Below, one piece after another: positions 9,571 through 17,620 of a stretch of DNA of 64,000 nucleotides. The first letter of the stretch is position 1. The number at the start of each line of letters is the position of its first letter. The position numbers and the translations under genes are program-made. The DNA is from Shewanella acanthi (GTDB lineage Bacteria; Pseudomonadota; Gammaproteobacteria; Enterobacterales; Shewanellaceae): positions 434,001-498,000 of the forward strand of contig NZ_CP080413.1 in assembly GCF_019457475.1 (NCBI RefSeq), written 5' to 3'. The notes under the pieces are model-generated. The model searched no databases, was not told the origin of the DNA, and saw nothing but the letters and a program-made list of their open reading frames with translations.

Positions 9571-9909
9571 ATGCCGTACAAATCAATTGTTTTCTCTGCG
9601 TTGAGTGTTTTATTGCTAAGTGCTTGTAGTAGTTCGGCACCTAAAATAAAGCCAGCGGAGCTCATTGTTATTAATAATTCAGGCCAGACAGTGGAAAAAA
9701 TAATCGCAACGCCATGTAGTGATGATGGCAATACAGTGCTCTACGCTGGTGGTACTGTTCTGGCTGAAATGCTTAAAACAGGTCGTAGCATTAGGTTTCA
9801 GTTCGAAACATCTTGTGCTGATTTGCAGGCCTTTAATCGCGATGGATTTATTATCGCCCGCCAATTGCGGGTGAGTACACCGCCTGATTTAACTTGGCAT
9901 ATTAATTAA
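9571..9909 (+). CDS. Small lipoprotein, unknown function
   Basis: This 112-residue protein begins MPYKSIVFSALSVLLLSAC. The lipobox LSAC makes the Cys the lipidated residue, so it should be anchored in the outer or inner membrane facing the periplasm. GGGAA lies five bases before the ATG at 9571; an upstream GTG at 9559 overlaps that ribosome site and is rejected. The mature part has two further Cys residues (ATPCSDD, ETSCADL) that could form a disulfide. It is first of three lipoprotein genes; the next begins 25 bases after its stop. No family was recognised. Confidence 0.75.
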   Translation: MPYKSIVFSALSVLLLSACSSSAPKIKPAELIVINNSGQTVEKIIATPCSDDGNTVLYAGGTVLAEMLKTGRSIRFQFETSCADLQAFNRDGFIIARQLRVSTPPDLTWHIN

Positions 9910-9934
9910 GTTGCAAATAAAAAAAGGGGACGCT

Positions 9935-10843
9935 ATGAAAAAGCTGGGATTGCTTGCAAGTATCTTAACGGTAGGAATTGGTCTATCTGGTTGTAGTTCC
10001 GTTAATTACTATTTAGTGGATTCAACATTTCGTGTGAATGAAGCGCAAACCACACCACCAATTATTACTAAAGGGACGGATTTTTCTTCTAGTTTTCACA
10101 AAATTAAGACGATAGCAGTTAAAGCGCCTGATCATTGTATTAGCGAGTCGCAGACCGAACGCAGCGGTAACGCTAAAGCGGAAACTAACGTCATGCAAAC
10201 AGCTTGTGGCGTTGAAATGGCACAAATCGAGCGTTCATTGGCAAAAGCAGGGTATGGGGTTATCAGTTGGAAAGTACTGCAAAATGAAATGCAAGTTGCC
10301 AAAACGCACTTAGAGGCGGCAACACAGTTACAAGCAGATGCTTTGTTTCAGATTAATTCTTTAGAGCGTTCTACCTCTAAAGCCGGACAGGATGCCCGTT
10401 GGGAACGTCGTTATCAGGAAACTGATGCCAAACTGAGAAAGCAGAAAGCGGCGGCTGTGACACCTGCTATTGCCAGTCAGCTAGATAACATTGCAAAACG
10501 TAATGAAATGTCAGTTTTAGGTGCCAATGAGGTGTTAAGTGCCACTATCAACTCAAGTGTTACTTTAGTTGAAAATGGCCGCGCAATTTGGTTTTACGAA
10601 TGGAACCATCAGCAGTCTTTGGACAATAACGAGCTGATTGAAACAAAAACCGCAATATATTGTGCAGAGGGTTTCTGTAACGCTTACTCCCCGTTACAGG
10701 AGCAGGATAGCACACCGGAGTTATTGCAAGGCTCAAGTGAAGCCTTATCTACCGGAGCGAGTCCTGCAGATCGGCGAAGAGCCATTCATGACAAGCTGAT
10801 GCGTCAGGTTGTTGAAGACATGGTGTCGAAATTCAGTTTGTAA
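9935..10843 (+). CDS. Lipoprotein of about 300 residues, unknown function
   Basis: The ATG at 9935 follows AGGGGACGCT and gives 302 residues starting MKKLGLLASILTVGIGLSGC, a clear signal peptide with lipobox LSGC. The mature protein has a mixed alpha/beta N-terminal half (KIKTIAVKAPDHC) and a charged helical segment (KAGQDARWERRYQETDAKLRKQKAA). A beta segment with WFYEWNHQQ follows. The pattern of a lipoprotein that sums alleles or ligands by strands and helices is reminiscent of CsgG/TolB-like periplasmic domains, but this is not secure. It probably shares a transcript with the preceding lipoprotein and ends at a terminator. A further lipoprotein follows beyond it. Confidence 0.72.
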   Translation: MKKLGLLASILTVGIGLSGCSSVNYYLVDSTFRVNEAQTTPPIITKGTDFSSSFHKIKTIAVKAPDHCISESQTERSGNAKAETNVMQTACGVEMAQIERSLAKAGYGVISWKVLQNEMQVAKTHLEAATQLQADALFQINSLERSTSKAGQDARWERRYQETDAKLRKQKAAAVTPAIASQLDNIAKRNEMSVLGANEVLSATINSSVTLVENGRAIWFYEWNHQQSLDNNELIETKTAIYCAEGFCNAYSPLQEQDSTPELLQGSSEALSTGASPADRRRAIHDKLMRQVVEDMVSKFSL

Positions 10844-10855
10844 AAATGCAGTTTG

Positions 10856-10888
10856 AAAGCCGCTAAGATTTTAAGCGGCTTTTTTTTG
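10856..10888 (+). terminator. Rho-independent terminator between lipoprotein genes
   Basis: AAAGCCGCT and AGCGGCTTT pair around AAGATTTTA and are followed by a run of T, 13 bases after the upstream stop codon. The next lipoprotein's Shine-Dalgarno begins directly after the T-run, so read-through or attenuation is possible. Confidence 0.85.
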
Positions 10889-10901
10889 GGAGTATATTTA
10901 T

Positions 10902-11438
10902 ATGATTTTAAGAATTTTTTTAGTTGTAATTACGTTTATTATCACCGGCTGTGCGTCTGGTCCACGAGAACCAACCTATGTCTCGTTTGACAGTAACGAA
11001 GCTCAGCGCATTTCAAATTTCAATATTGACCCCTATAGCAACTTTACTGGACAGATAAGCGTTGCTCCTGTGCAGATTACATCTGAGCAATTCGCTGTCA
11101 GAGCGGAAATTTTGACCAAAGATATTGAATTCGCACTTAACGATGCAAGGCTTATAGCACCTGCAGAAACAGGTAGTTTTATGTTGGTAAGTACGTTAAC
11201 TAATGTGGAATTTGATCCCGGTCTTTCTATGTCTCCTCATATTTCCATGAACTACCAGTTGGTCGATAAACGTGACAACCAGGTTATATATAATAATTTG
11301 ATTCGCACTATGGGTACGGCGCAATTTTCTGAGGCTTTTATAGGTGCAGAGCGCAATGGTATAGCGCTTGGACGGGCAATGAATGTCAATCTTGCGCAAC
11401 TTATTGATGAGTTAAACTCGTTAGCGAGAAAGTACTAA
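10902..11438 (+). CDS. Lipoprotein, unknown function
   Basis: This 178-residue protein starts MILRIFLVVITFIITGC, a short signal with lipobox ITGC. GGGAG precedes the ATG by about ten bases. The mature part has alternating strands and helices: GQISVAPVQITSEQF, AEILTKDIEFALND, and SMNYQLVDKRDNQVIYNN. The last is typical of periplasmic lipoproteins with a two-strand hairpin reporting a ligand, and is not diagnostic. It is the third lipoprotein in 1.9 kb, so the three may form one envelope function. The 244-base stretch after it shows nothing recognisable apart from an inverted repeat at its end. Confidence 0.72.
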   Translation: MILRIFLVVITFIITGCASGPREPTYVSFDSNEAQRISNFNIDPYSNFTGQISVAPVQITSEQFAVRAEILTKDIEFALNDARLIAPAETGSFMLVSTLTNVEFDPGLSMSPHISMNYQLVDKRDNQVIYNNLIRTMGTAQFSEAFIGAERNGIALGRAMNVNLAQLIDELNSLARKY

Positions 11439-11682
11439 ATTTTAAAAGGTTGGCTAATTATTGGTCCTAATGGGGAATGAAAAGCTAGTTAAGACTTAAC
11501 CGCTCACTAATCTTGTTGGGTAAAGTATTTGCGCATAAAGGCTATGCCACCCGTTATCATCCCTTGATGGGTTAATGTGTGGTGGCTGGCTTAAACCTAG
11601 AATAGGCACCGCTCCGAGCCTGAAGTGAACATTGCATCGAATAACTGGTTAAACGGACGCTTGTTTGGGCGATATCACCAGT

Positions 11683-12360
11683 TTAACCCCGTTGAATGGT
11701 AATATCTGAAATATAACCATGCTCGGTGGCGAGCAATGCCTGTTTGAGCATACCAGCCGCTTCATCGGCGGACATAAAGTTTGAGGTATCGAGGGTTTTA
11801 CCGCTACTTGGCCAGAAGTCAGTGTCCATACCGCCTGGGTAAACCGCGATGATTTTCATCGGACTTTGCTTTAGCTCTAAACGTAGAGATTCGATAAAGC
11901 CCCTGACAGCCCATTTGGCGGCGCAGTAAGTTGATTCTCCCGCCTTGGCCGCGAGGGCGGCGGTCGACATTACCACGACTACAGTTACTGCTTGATCTTG
12001 ATAGCGTTTAACAAGTTCACGCAGCAGTAAAATGGTTGAGGTGACATTGTTATTGAGCAGGACTTGGATGTCCTTCGCACTTTGGCTGGCAATTGTGCCG
12101 AAATAGCCGCTGCCCGCACAGTGAATCACGGTTTTTGGGGGTGAAGTCAGGCCATCAAACAGTGATTGCACACTTAACTCATCACTTAAGTCTGCTGCGA
12201 TGGCGCCGATGGACTCAGTGGAAAAGGGCGTGAGAGCATTAGCCACGGTTTGCAGGCGTTTAGCATCACGACCAGTTAGGGTTAAGGCTTGATTTTCTTT
12301 TGCATAACGTGCGGCAAGTGCCGCGCCTAAACCACTACTTGCGCCAGTAATTAATAACAT
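11683..12360 (-). CDS. Short-chain dehydrogenase/reductase (SDR)
   Basis: This 225-residue classical SDR uses NAD(P)(H) to oxidise or reduce a hydroxyl or carbonyl group. The nucleotide motif TGASSGLG is at residues 5-12. TLTGRD follows strand 2, which favours NADPH. HCAGSGYFG takes the place of NNAG, and the catalytic Ser (VVMSTAA) and YCAAK motif are present. AGAGG precedes the ATG. It begins 21 bases after the AccB-like gene and is the last gene of the aroQ/accB-like/SDR operon. The substrate is unknown. Its position where accC would normally stand is unusual. Confidence 0.87.
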   Translation of the reverse strand: MLLITGASSGLGAALAARYAKENQALTLTGRDAKRLQTVANALTPFSTESIGAIAADLSDELSVQSLFDGLTSPPKTVIHCAGSGYFGTIASQSAKDIQVLLNNNVTSTILLLRELVKRYQDQAVTVVVVMSTAALAAKAGESTYCAAKWAVRGFIESLRLELKQSPMKIIAVYPGGMDTDFWPSSGKTLDTSNFMSADEAAGMLKQALLATEHGYISDITIQRG

Positions 12361-12381
12361 GATGACCTCTAAAATACGGCT

Positions 12382-12813
12382 TCAGATTAAAGTAAATAGG
12401 GGTTGATCGAACACGACCTCATCGCCATCCTTCACCCAGAAAGCACCCATGATACCATCGCGCTCAGCCTCTATGGGATTTTGCATCCGCATGGCTTCAA
12501 TGGTACAGATGATTTCCCCCTTGAGAACGTGCTGGCCAAGTTTGGGGGTATTGCCTAGTGACGTTTTTCCATAAAAGGTGCCGACCATTGGAGATGTTTG
12601 TACAAATCCTGCGATAACGGGAGTCTCAATTTTTGCTATGGGCTGCTTTGCCTGAGAAGCAGCTGGCTTTGGGTTTACTGCTATGCCCGTAGGCTGCGGA
12701 CCCTGACTGATAATACGAATCGACTGGTCGCCTTCGGTGATGGAAAGCTCTGCAATGCCGGATTCTTGCACCATTTCAATTAGCTTTTTAATTTTGCGCA
12801 CATCCATTGTCAT
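12382..12813 (-). CDS. AccB-like (BCCP) protein lacking the biotinylated lysine
   Basis: This 143-residue protein is built like AccB, the biotin carboxyl carrier of acetyl-CoA carboxylase. It has the N-terminal helix MDVRKIKKLIEMVQESGIAE, an Ala/Pro linker at about residues 40-65 and a C-terminal biotinyl domain starting PMVGTFY. The biotin motif is AMRM (residues 107-110) rather than AMKM: the codon is CGG, so residue 109 is Arg and cannot be biotinylated by BirA. The thumb loop also differs from normal AccB. AAGGAG lies six bases before the ATG at 12813. It sits between aroQ and an SDR gene with no accC. A paralogue or regulator is more likely than the working BCCP. Confidence 0.85.
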   Translation of the reverse strand: MTMDVRKIKKLIEMVQESGIAELSITEGDQSIRIISQGPQPTGIAVNPKPAASQAKQPIAKIETPVIAGFVQTSPMVGTFYGKTSLGNTPKLGQHVLKGEIICTIEAMRMQNPIEAERDGIMGAFWVKDGDEVVFDQPLFTLI

Positions 12814-12850
12814 GCACGGCTCCTTAGTTGGTCTGCACCAAATGCAAAAA

Positions 12851-13288
12851 TTAGATTTGCTTGAGTCTTTTGATTGCGGCGGTAAGGGCAAACTCATAGC
12901 CTTGGGAGCCTAAACCACAAATTACACCGACGGCTTTGTCCGACAGGTATGAATGGTGGCGGAAGGGTTCTCGGGCATGCACATTGGATAAATGCACTTC
13001 GATAAAGGGAATATCCACCCCAAGCAGGGCATCGCGCAGGGCAACGCTAGTATGGGTAAAAGCCGCCGGATTGATAATAATAAATCCAGCCTCTGTGGCG
13101 TGGATGGCATTGATCAACTCAAATTCGGCATTGGATTGGATATGCTCAAGCTCAATTCCCGCCGCTTTTGCTTGGGAACTAAGAAGCGAAACAATGTCGG
13201 CTAAAGTTTGATTGCCATAGACACTGGGCTCACGGCGCCCAAGAAGATTTAAATTTGGCCCATTGATCAGCAGAATTTTGTGGTGCAT
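12851..13288 (-). CDS. aroQ: Type II 3-dehydroquinate dehydratase
   Basis: AroQ converts 3-dehydroquinate to 3-dehydroshikimate, step three of the shikimate pathway, as a cytoplasmic dodecamer. The 145-residue length fits. The signature [17 protein letters not shown] at residues 9-25 carries the flexible-loop Arg and the catalytic Tyr. NPAAFTHTS and [17 protein letters not shown] supply the substrate-binding Asn and His residues. AAGGAAGG precedes the ATG. It heads a minus-strand operon with an AccB-like gene 37 bases on. In many gammaproteobacteria aroQ heads the real accBC operon, so this may be a second copy. Confidence 0.94.
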   Translation of the reverse strand: MHHKILLINGPNLNLLGRREPSVYGNQTLADIVSLLSSQAKAAGIELEHIQSNAEFELINAIHATEAGFIIINPAAFTHTSVALRDALLGVDIPFIEVHLSNVHAREPFRHHSYLSDKAVGVICGLGSQGYEFALTAAIKRLKQI

Positions 13289-13418
13289 TTTGCCTTCCTT
13301 TAAGGTGCATCAAACGACGGTATTGGCATTAACTTACCCTGTTCATTAGGATTTTGCATTAGTCATCCATGCTGAATCCGATAAAACTCTCACGCTTTTT
13401 AAACACTCTTAGCTGTTA

Positions 13419-13832
13419 TCAACTTAGTTTAAATTGTCGCATTGCCTTGGTGGCGCCCCGCTGTTTTTTGGCATCGAGACGCTTGGTTTGACTACTTCTC
13501 GTTGCGCGGGTCGGAATCCGCTTTTTGGGCACTTCGGCCACACTGGCCACAAGAGCGATAAATTGCGCCAGTGCGGTTTGGCGATTGTCATCTTGGCTGC
13601 GACTGGCTTGGCATTTAATGATGATTTTGCCGCTTTGGGTAATGCGATGGTCGGCTTTATTCAGTAGTCGCTCCTGATAAAACTCCGGTAGTGATGAGGC
13701 CCTGATATCGAATATTAACTGGGCTGCGGTAGAGACCTTATTGACGTTTTGGCCGCCTGCACCGCTTGAGCGGATAAACTGCCACTCAATTTCATTTTCA
13801 GGCAGTTCAACGCGGTTTGAGATTTTTATCAT
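13419..13832 (-). CDS. arfB: Alternative ribosome-rescue factor ArfB (YaeJ)
   Basis: ArfB enters the A site of ribosomes stalled without a stop codon and hydrolyses the peptidyl-tRNA. The catalytic GGQ is at residues 26-28 in the motif SSGAGGQNVNKVST, and the domain is RF-like. The C-terminal tail is basic (KKRIPTRATRSSQTKRLDAKKQRG), the part that reads the empty mRNA channel in homologues. The length of 137 residues is typical. The ATG has only a weak Shine-Dalgarno. It stands alone, 130 bases upstream of aroQ on the same strand. Confidence 0.94.
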   Translation of the reverse strand: MIKISNRVELPENEIEWQFIRSSGAGGQNVNKVSTAAQLIFDIRASSLPEFYQERLLNKADHRITQSGKIIIKCQASRSQDDNRQTALAQFIALVASVAEVPKKRIPTRATRSSQTKRLDAKKQRGATKAMRQFKLS

Positions 13833-14235
13833 AGTAAGTTAGGTGTGTTGACGTTTAAGGGGTGTTTTACTGCATTTTGGTTGGAGTCTATGCAAAGTAA
13901 AGTCTGTACTGTGTAGTTAACCGACATAAACAGATGCTAACGTAACATAAACTCCATCCAAACACTGCCCGAAGGGGGCTGACAAGCACCTTCGTTTTGT
14001 CACTCATCATGTGAGTAGAGTAACTACACTGTCCCCTTGCTTCGCGGACTGAGCATGCCATAACTTACAAAAGCTAATCTCGAAACGTTAACAAGACCTC
14101 GCTTTTTCAGCGTAAATTGATAAGCAAACAATAACTGCTTATGGCTTTCTACTAGATTTGTTATTATCGCTCGCATAATTGCTTGTGCTGCCGTAACGTG
14201 AGCGGGCAATCATGTTCTCGATTCGGAGTGCCTTT
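13833..14235. other. 403-base intergenic stretch with no recognised gene
   Basis: This separates arfB (minus) from the STAS/SEC14-like gene (plus), so it must hold both promoters. No frame with family features, no tRNA and no clear terminator were seen. An AT-rich segment at about 14145-14175 is the likeliest promoter zone for the plus-strand gene, but no convincing pair of -35 and -10 boxes was identified. Confidence 0.5.
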
Positions 14236-14601
14236 ATGTTATGCCAAATCCCCGATATTGCTAAAGGTGTTATCAGTCTTTTTGCCAGTGGACGCCTTTC
14301 CTCCACCGATTATCGTACCCGTTTGCAACCGGCAATTAAGAGTTACCGTAAGGATTGGGGCCAAGTTTGTTTGTATATTGAAGCCGACGTATTGCTCGAA
14401 GGGTGGGAGTTTGCATCGCTCACGGGAAGTGGCGAGGTGCAGCTACCGAATTTTGAAGCACTCGTATTTGTTGGCGGCCCAGATTGGGTCGGTAACGCTG
14501 TGCGTTTACTCGGCCCCTTTATGCAGGGGGAGGTAGCTTGGTTTCCGCTGGAACAAAAAGCCCACGCAATTGAATGGATCGCAAAGCGATCAACGTTTTA
14601 A
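14236..14601 (+). CDS. STAS/SEC14-like (SpoIIAA-like, DUF3478) protein
   Basis: The 121-residue product begins MLCQIPDIAKGVISLFASGRL and has the compact alpha/beta layout of the SpoIIAA-like family: a strand pair and a helix with YRTRLQPAIKSYRKD. The strand QVCLYIEAD and the C-terminal helix WFPLEQKAHAIEWI follow. Relatives bind small or lipid-like ligands but have no settled role. GGAG lies seven bases before the ATG at 14236. An ATG at 14212 in the same frame has a weaker ribosome site and adds residues not typical of the family. The DUF3012 lipoprotein gene follows by 36 bases. Confidence 0.78.
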   Translation: MLCQIPDIAKGVISLFASGRLSSTDYRTRLQPAIKSYRKDWGQVCLYIEADVLLEGWEFASLTGSGEVQLPNFEALVFVGGPDWVGNAVRLLGPFMQGEVAWFPLEQKAHAIEWIAKRSTF

Positions 14602-14637
14602 CCGCCCATGATGGGTATCACTTATAAGGAATTATCT

Positions 14638-14829
14638 ATGTCATCGTTGAAATCTATTGTGACAAAAGTGACGACAGTGTCTCTGGTGTTAGCTTTTACG
14701 GCGGGGCTAAGTGCCTGTGCACCAGAAGTGGGCAGTGAAGCATGGTGTAAACAAATGAAAGAAAAGCCATCGGGTGACTGGACTGCAAACGAAGCGGCTG
14801 ATTACGCGAAACACTGTGTATTTAAATAG
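14638..14829 (+). CDS. DUF3012 small lipoprotein
   Basis: This 63-residue lipoprotein has a signal peptide ending in the lipobox LSAC, followed by the conserved DUF3012 core SEAWCKQMKEKPSGDWTANE and the end DYAKHCVF. Two Cys residues in the mature part may pair. AAGGAATT precedes the ATG at 14638; a longer reading from 14608 overlaps that site and is rejected. It lies 36 bases after the STAS/SEC14-like gene and ends before a strong terminator. The function of DUF3012 proteins is not known. Confidence 0.85.
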   Translation: MSSLKSIVTKVTTVSLVLAFTAGLSACAPEVGSEAWCKQMKEKPSGDWTANEAADYAKHCVFK

Positions 14830-14883
14830 TTAGTGCGTTAATTTGCTCGGGGTTGTTTGAAGCAATTCTTGCAATGTTTGAGC

Positions 14884-14921
14884 CCAATAAAAAACCATCG
14901 TCAGCGATGGTTTTTTATTGG
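14884..14921. terminator. Bidirectional terminator between DUF3012 gene and mscL
   Basis: A perfect 17-base stem (CCAATAAAAAACCATCG with its complement) encloses TCAG. The A-tract and T-tract serve both strands between convergent genes. Confidence 0.92.
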
Positions 14922-14942
14922 ATTTCGATTTGAAGTCTTAAA

Positions 14943-15353
14943 CTACTTATCCTGCTGCGCCTTGAGTAAGTCACGGATTTCTGAGAGTAACTCTTGGTCT
15001 TTGGTCGGTGCCGGTGGCGCTTTTGGCGCTTCTTCTTCCTTGCGCTTGAGGCTGTTTATGCCCTTTAAGCCCATAAAGATCGCAAAGGCGATGATGGTAA
15101 AATCGAGCACGGTTTGAATAAATTTGCCATAGGCGATAACGACGGCGGGGGTATCACCTTGAGCGGCCTGAAGCACTATGCTCAAATCGCTGAAGTTCAT
15201 TCCGCCGAGAAGCATACCAATGGGAGGCATGATGATGTCAGCGACAAAGGATGACACTATCTTGCCAAAAGCCGCGCCGATGATAATACCGACCGCCATA
15301 TCAATCACGTTACCGCGTGATGCAAACGCCTTAAATTCTTTAAGTAAGCTCAT
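14943..15353 (-). CDS. mscL: Large-conductance mechanosensitive channel MscL
   Basis: MscL opens under membrane tension and releases solutes on osmotic downshock. The 136 residues match the family. They comprise an N-terminal amphipathic helix [20 protein letters not shown]1 with [18 protein letters not shown] and the periplasmic loop. TM2 ([12 protein letters not shown]) and a charged C-terminal bundle ([19 protein letters not shown]) complete it. The pore glycines lie in TM1. GAGGGAACC precedes the ATG. It is monocistronic, with a shared terminator downstream. Confidence 0.97.
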   Translation of the reverse strand: MSLLKEFKAFASRGNVIDMAVGIIIGAAFGKIVSSFVADIIMPPIGMLLGGMNFSDLSIVLQAAQGDTPAVVIAYGKFIQTVLDFTIIAFAIFMGLKGINSLKRKEEEAPKAPPAPTKDQELLSEIRDLLKAQQDK

Positions 15354-15512
15354 TAGGTTCCCTCCAAATCTAAAGTAGTATTTTTATAAGTTGTATCAGG
15401 AAAACCAAGCGCTTAAATGCTGCCTGTTACAATCTCAGCTTATAGGGGCTAATGAATTTCCGCAATGAACATATGAAGGCGCCAATGCGCTGAGTAGGCA
15501 TTGTCTTAGGGC

Positions 15513-16463
15513 TTAACGGGCAGGTTGTATTTGTGGTAATCCAGTCACGAAGTCTGGTACTTCAAGCACTTGCGCGCCCCAACGTTTAAAGAGCGCAGCA
15601 TAAATAAACTCGATAAATACTCGATATTTTCTCGGAAGATAGGCTCGTTTGGGGTAACTAAGTACTACCTTAGTTTGCACCATGGGGTAATCGTCGAGTA
15701 GCGGGACAAGATAGCCATTTTCAATGGCCTCTTGGGCAATGATCGAGGGAACCGCAGTGATCCCTAATCCTGCAATCGCCGCTTCACGGGCAATCGTCAC
15801 ATTGTTCACCGTCAGTTGTGCAACGGGCTCTATTTCGACCCATGATTTACCATCGAATAATTTCCACGCGCCCTCAATATGGGCTGATTGTAATCGAATG
15901 GCTTTATGCTGGGCTAAATCCTGCGGCACCTTTGGTGTGCCATGTTTGGCAAGATAATCAGGGCTAGCCATTAAGGATTTGTAGGCGTTAACCATAGAGT
16001 AGGTTTGCAGACGATGATCGGTAGCATCTGTGATTTGAAACAGCAGATCGATACCTTCTTCAATGACATCGACTTTACGATTAGTCAATTCGGCTTCGAT
16101 AGTGATCTCGGGGTAGAGGGCTAAAAACTGCGCGAAAATGGGTCCTAAAAACAACTGTCCCAGTTCTATAGGGCAGACGATTTTGAGATTACCTTTGATC
16201 AATTGCTGATGGGCGCTGAGCTGATTTTCGGCGCTCTGTAGATCGCTCAAGATCTTATTGATCCTGTTGTAATAACCCGATCCCGCCTCGGTGAGTTTGA
16301 GGGCTCGGGTGGTGCGAAACAACAGCTGGGTACCAGTGTCGGCCTCAAGTTCGGCAATCTTACGACTGACGGTGGCTTTGGTGAGGCCAAGGGCTTTTGC
16401 GGCACCGGTAAAGCTGCCTTGCTCGACCACTTGGGCGAAGATTTGCACGCGATTGAGATCCAT
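15513..16463 (-). CDS. LysR-family regulator divergent from an EmrAB-type pump
   Basis: This 316-residue protein has an N-terminal winged helix-turn-helix (residues ~1-60: MDLNRVQIFAQVVEQGSFTGAA, then TKATVSRKIAELE) and a C-terminal periplasmic-binding-like effector domain (~90-290). It belongs to the group often annotated as CrgA/AaeR-like. It is transcribed away from the pump genes, sharing a 97-base promoter region, so it most likely controls them and itself in response to a compound the pump exports. AGGTG precedes the ATG. The effector is unknown. Confidence 0.9.
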   Translation of the reverse strand: MDLNRVQIFAQVVEQGSFTGAAKALGLTKATVSRKIAELEADTGTQLLFRTTRALKLTEAGSGYYNRINKILSDLQSAENQLSAHQQLIKGNLKIVCPIELGQLFLGPIFAQFLALYPEITIEAELTNRKVDVIEEGIDLLFQITDATDHRLQTYSMVNAYKSLMASPDYLAKHGTPKVPQDLAQHKAIRLQSAHIEGAWKLFDGKSWVEIEPVAQLTVNNVTIAREAAIAGLGITAVPSIIAQEAIENGYLVPLLDDYPMVQTKVVLSYPKRAYLPRKYRVFIEFIYAALFKRWGAQVLEVPDFVTGLPQIQPAR

Positions 16464-16525
16464 GATTGTTACACCTGTGGAACAGTGGGTTGATTTTAAG
16501 CTATCTAATAAGTTTGATGAGACAG

Positions 16526-16535
16526 TAGTATACTA
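16526..16535. promoter_or_regulatory. Palindrome TAGTATACTA in the LysR/pump promoter region
   Basis: This perfect 10-base palindrome contains TATACT, a good -10 candidate for the pump operon 26 bases before its ATG. Binding there would block RNA polymerase. Whether the LysR protein or another regulator uses it cannot be told from sequence. Confidence 0.4.
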
Positions 16536-16560
16536 GTGGGTACTAATCAAGGAGTCATTC

Positions 16561-17619
16561 ATGTCCAAAAGTAAGTTCGCTATTGTCCTGCCTTTAGTTC
16601 TCGTTGCCGCAGCTGCGGGCGGATATTACTGGTGGAGTCAGGTACGTTTCATCGAATCAACGGATAACGCCTATGTTGAGGCGGATATTTCCAATGTGAG
16701 TGTGAAGGTGCCGGGCTATGTGGTGCTATCCGATGTGACCGATAACCAACATGTGCGCAAGGGCGAGTTACTGGCGCAGTTAGAAGATAACCAATTCACG
16801 GCCAAGGTGAGTCAAGCTGAGGCGTCACTTGCCAGTGCGCAGGCAGATGTTCAGACCCTTGGCGCCAAAATTGAACTGCAACGTGCGCTGATCACTCAAG
16901 CCAATGCCGGTGTGGTTGCCGCTCAAGCCGATAAACTGCGCGCCGAGCAACAATTAAGCCGCTCTAAAAAGTTAAAGGCGAGCAACTACAGTTCGCAGGA
17001 CGATGTTGATCAATTGCAGGCGGGTTTCGATTCAGCCGCCGCGGGTCTTGATCAAGCCAACGCCGTGCTGGTGGCCAAACAGCGAGAACTGGCGGTTTTC
17101 AATGCCCAATTAATTCAAGCCAACTCAGTGGTTGAGCAGGCGGATGCCGCGCTGAAGCTTGCAAAAATTCAACTCGATGATACCCGCGTAACTGCACCAT
17201 TTTCAGGGGTGATAGGTAAACGCGGCGCTATGGTGGGGCAATATGTACAGCCAGGCCAAGCCATCTACAGTTTGGTTCCAGACGGGGCTGTGTGGATCAC
17301 GGCGAACTTTAAAGAGACCCAGATCCAACATATGCAACCCGGCCAGTCGGTGCAGGTCAGTCTCGATGCGTTTCCCGACAAAACCTTTAACGGTGTTATC
17401 GATAGTCTCGCACCGGCCTCAGGAGCCAAATTTAGTTTACTGCCCGCCGAAAATGCGACTGGCAACTTCACTAAAATCGTGCAGCGAATTCCAGTTCGCA
17501 TCCGCTTAGACTTATCCAACGAAGAGACCCGCGTACTACCAGGCTTAAGCGCCGTGGTTAAAGTCGATACGGCATCAAAGCCAGCATCTTCTGCCATCGC
17601 AGCAAAACTAGGTAACTAA
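16561..17619 (+). CDS. HlyD/EmrA-type membrane fusion protein of a multidrug pump
   Basis: This 352-residue periplasmic adaptor links an inner-membrane MFS pump to an outer-membrane channel. One N-terminal helix (residues ~6-25, IVLPLVLVAAAAGGYYWW) is followed by half of a lipoyl domain (STDNAYVEADISNVSVKVPG). A long Ala/Gln/Leu-rich coiled coil spans about 90-200, and the second lipoyl half and barrel (DDTRVTAPFSGVIG) follow. AAGGAG precedes the ATG. The MFS gene starts one base after its stop. The outer-membrane partner is not in this window. EmrA is the nearest well-known relative. Confidence 0.9.
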   Translation: MSKSKFAIVLPLVLVAAAAGGYYWWSQVRFIESTDNAYVEADISNVSVKVPGYVVLSDVTDNQHVRKGELLAQLEDNQFTAKVSQAEASLASAQADVQTLGAKIELQRALITQANAGVVAAQADKLRAEQQLSRSKKLKASNYSSQDDVDQLQAGFDSAAAGLDQANAVLVAKQRELAVFNAQLIQANSVVEQADAALKLAKIQLDDTRVTAPFSGVIGKRGAMVGQYVQPGQAIYSLVPDGAVWITANFKETQIQHMQPGQSVQVSLDAFPDKTFNGVIDSLAPASGAKFSLLPAENATGNFTKIVQRIPVRIRLDLSNEETRVLPGLSAVVKVDTASKPASSAIAAKLGN

Positions 17620-17620
17620 G

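Noticed and set aside
11647..11688. Inverted repeat GGTTAAAC/GTTTAACC over the SDR stop as terminator
   Set aside because: No T-run follows on the minus strand, and the arms overlap the stop codon.
14608..14640. Longer start of the DUF3012 lipoprotein at 14608
   Set aside because: It covers the AAGGAATT ribosome site and would put ten extra residues before the signal peptide.
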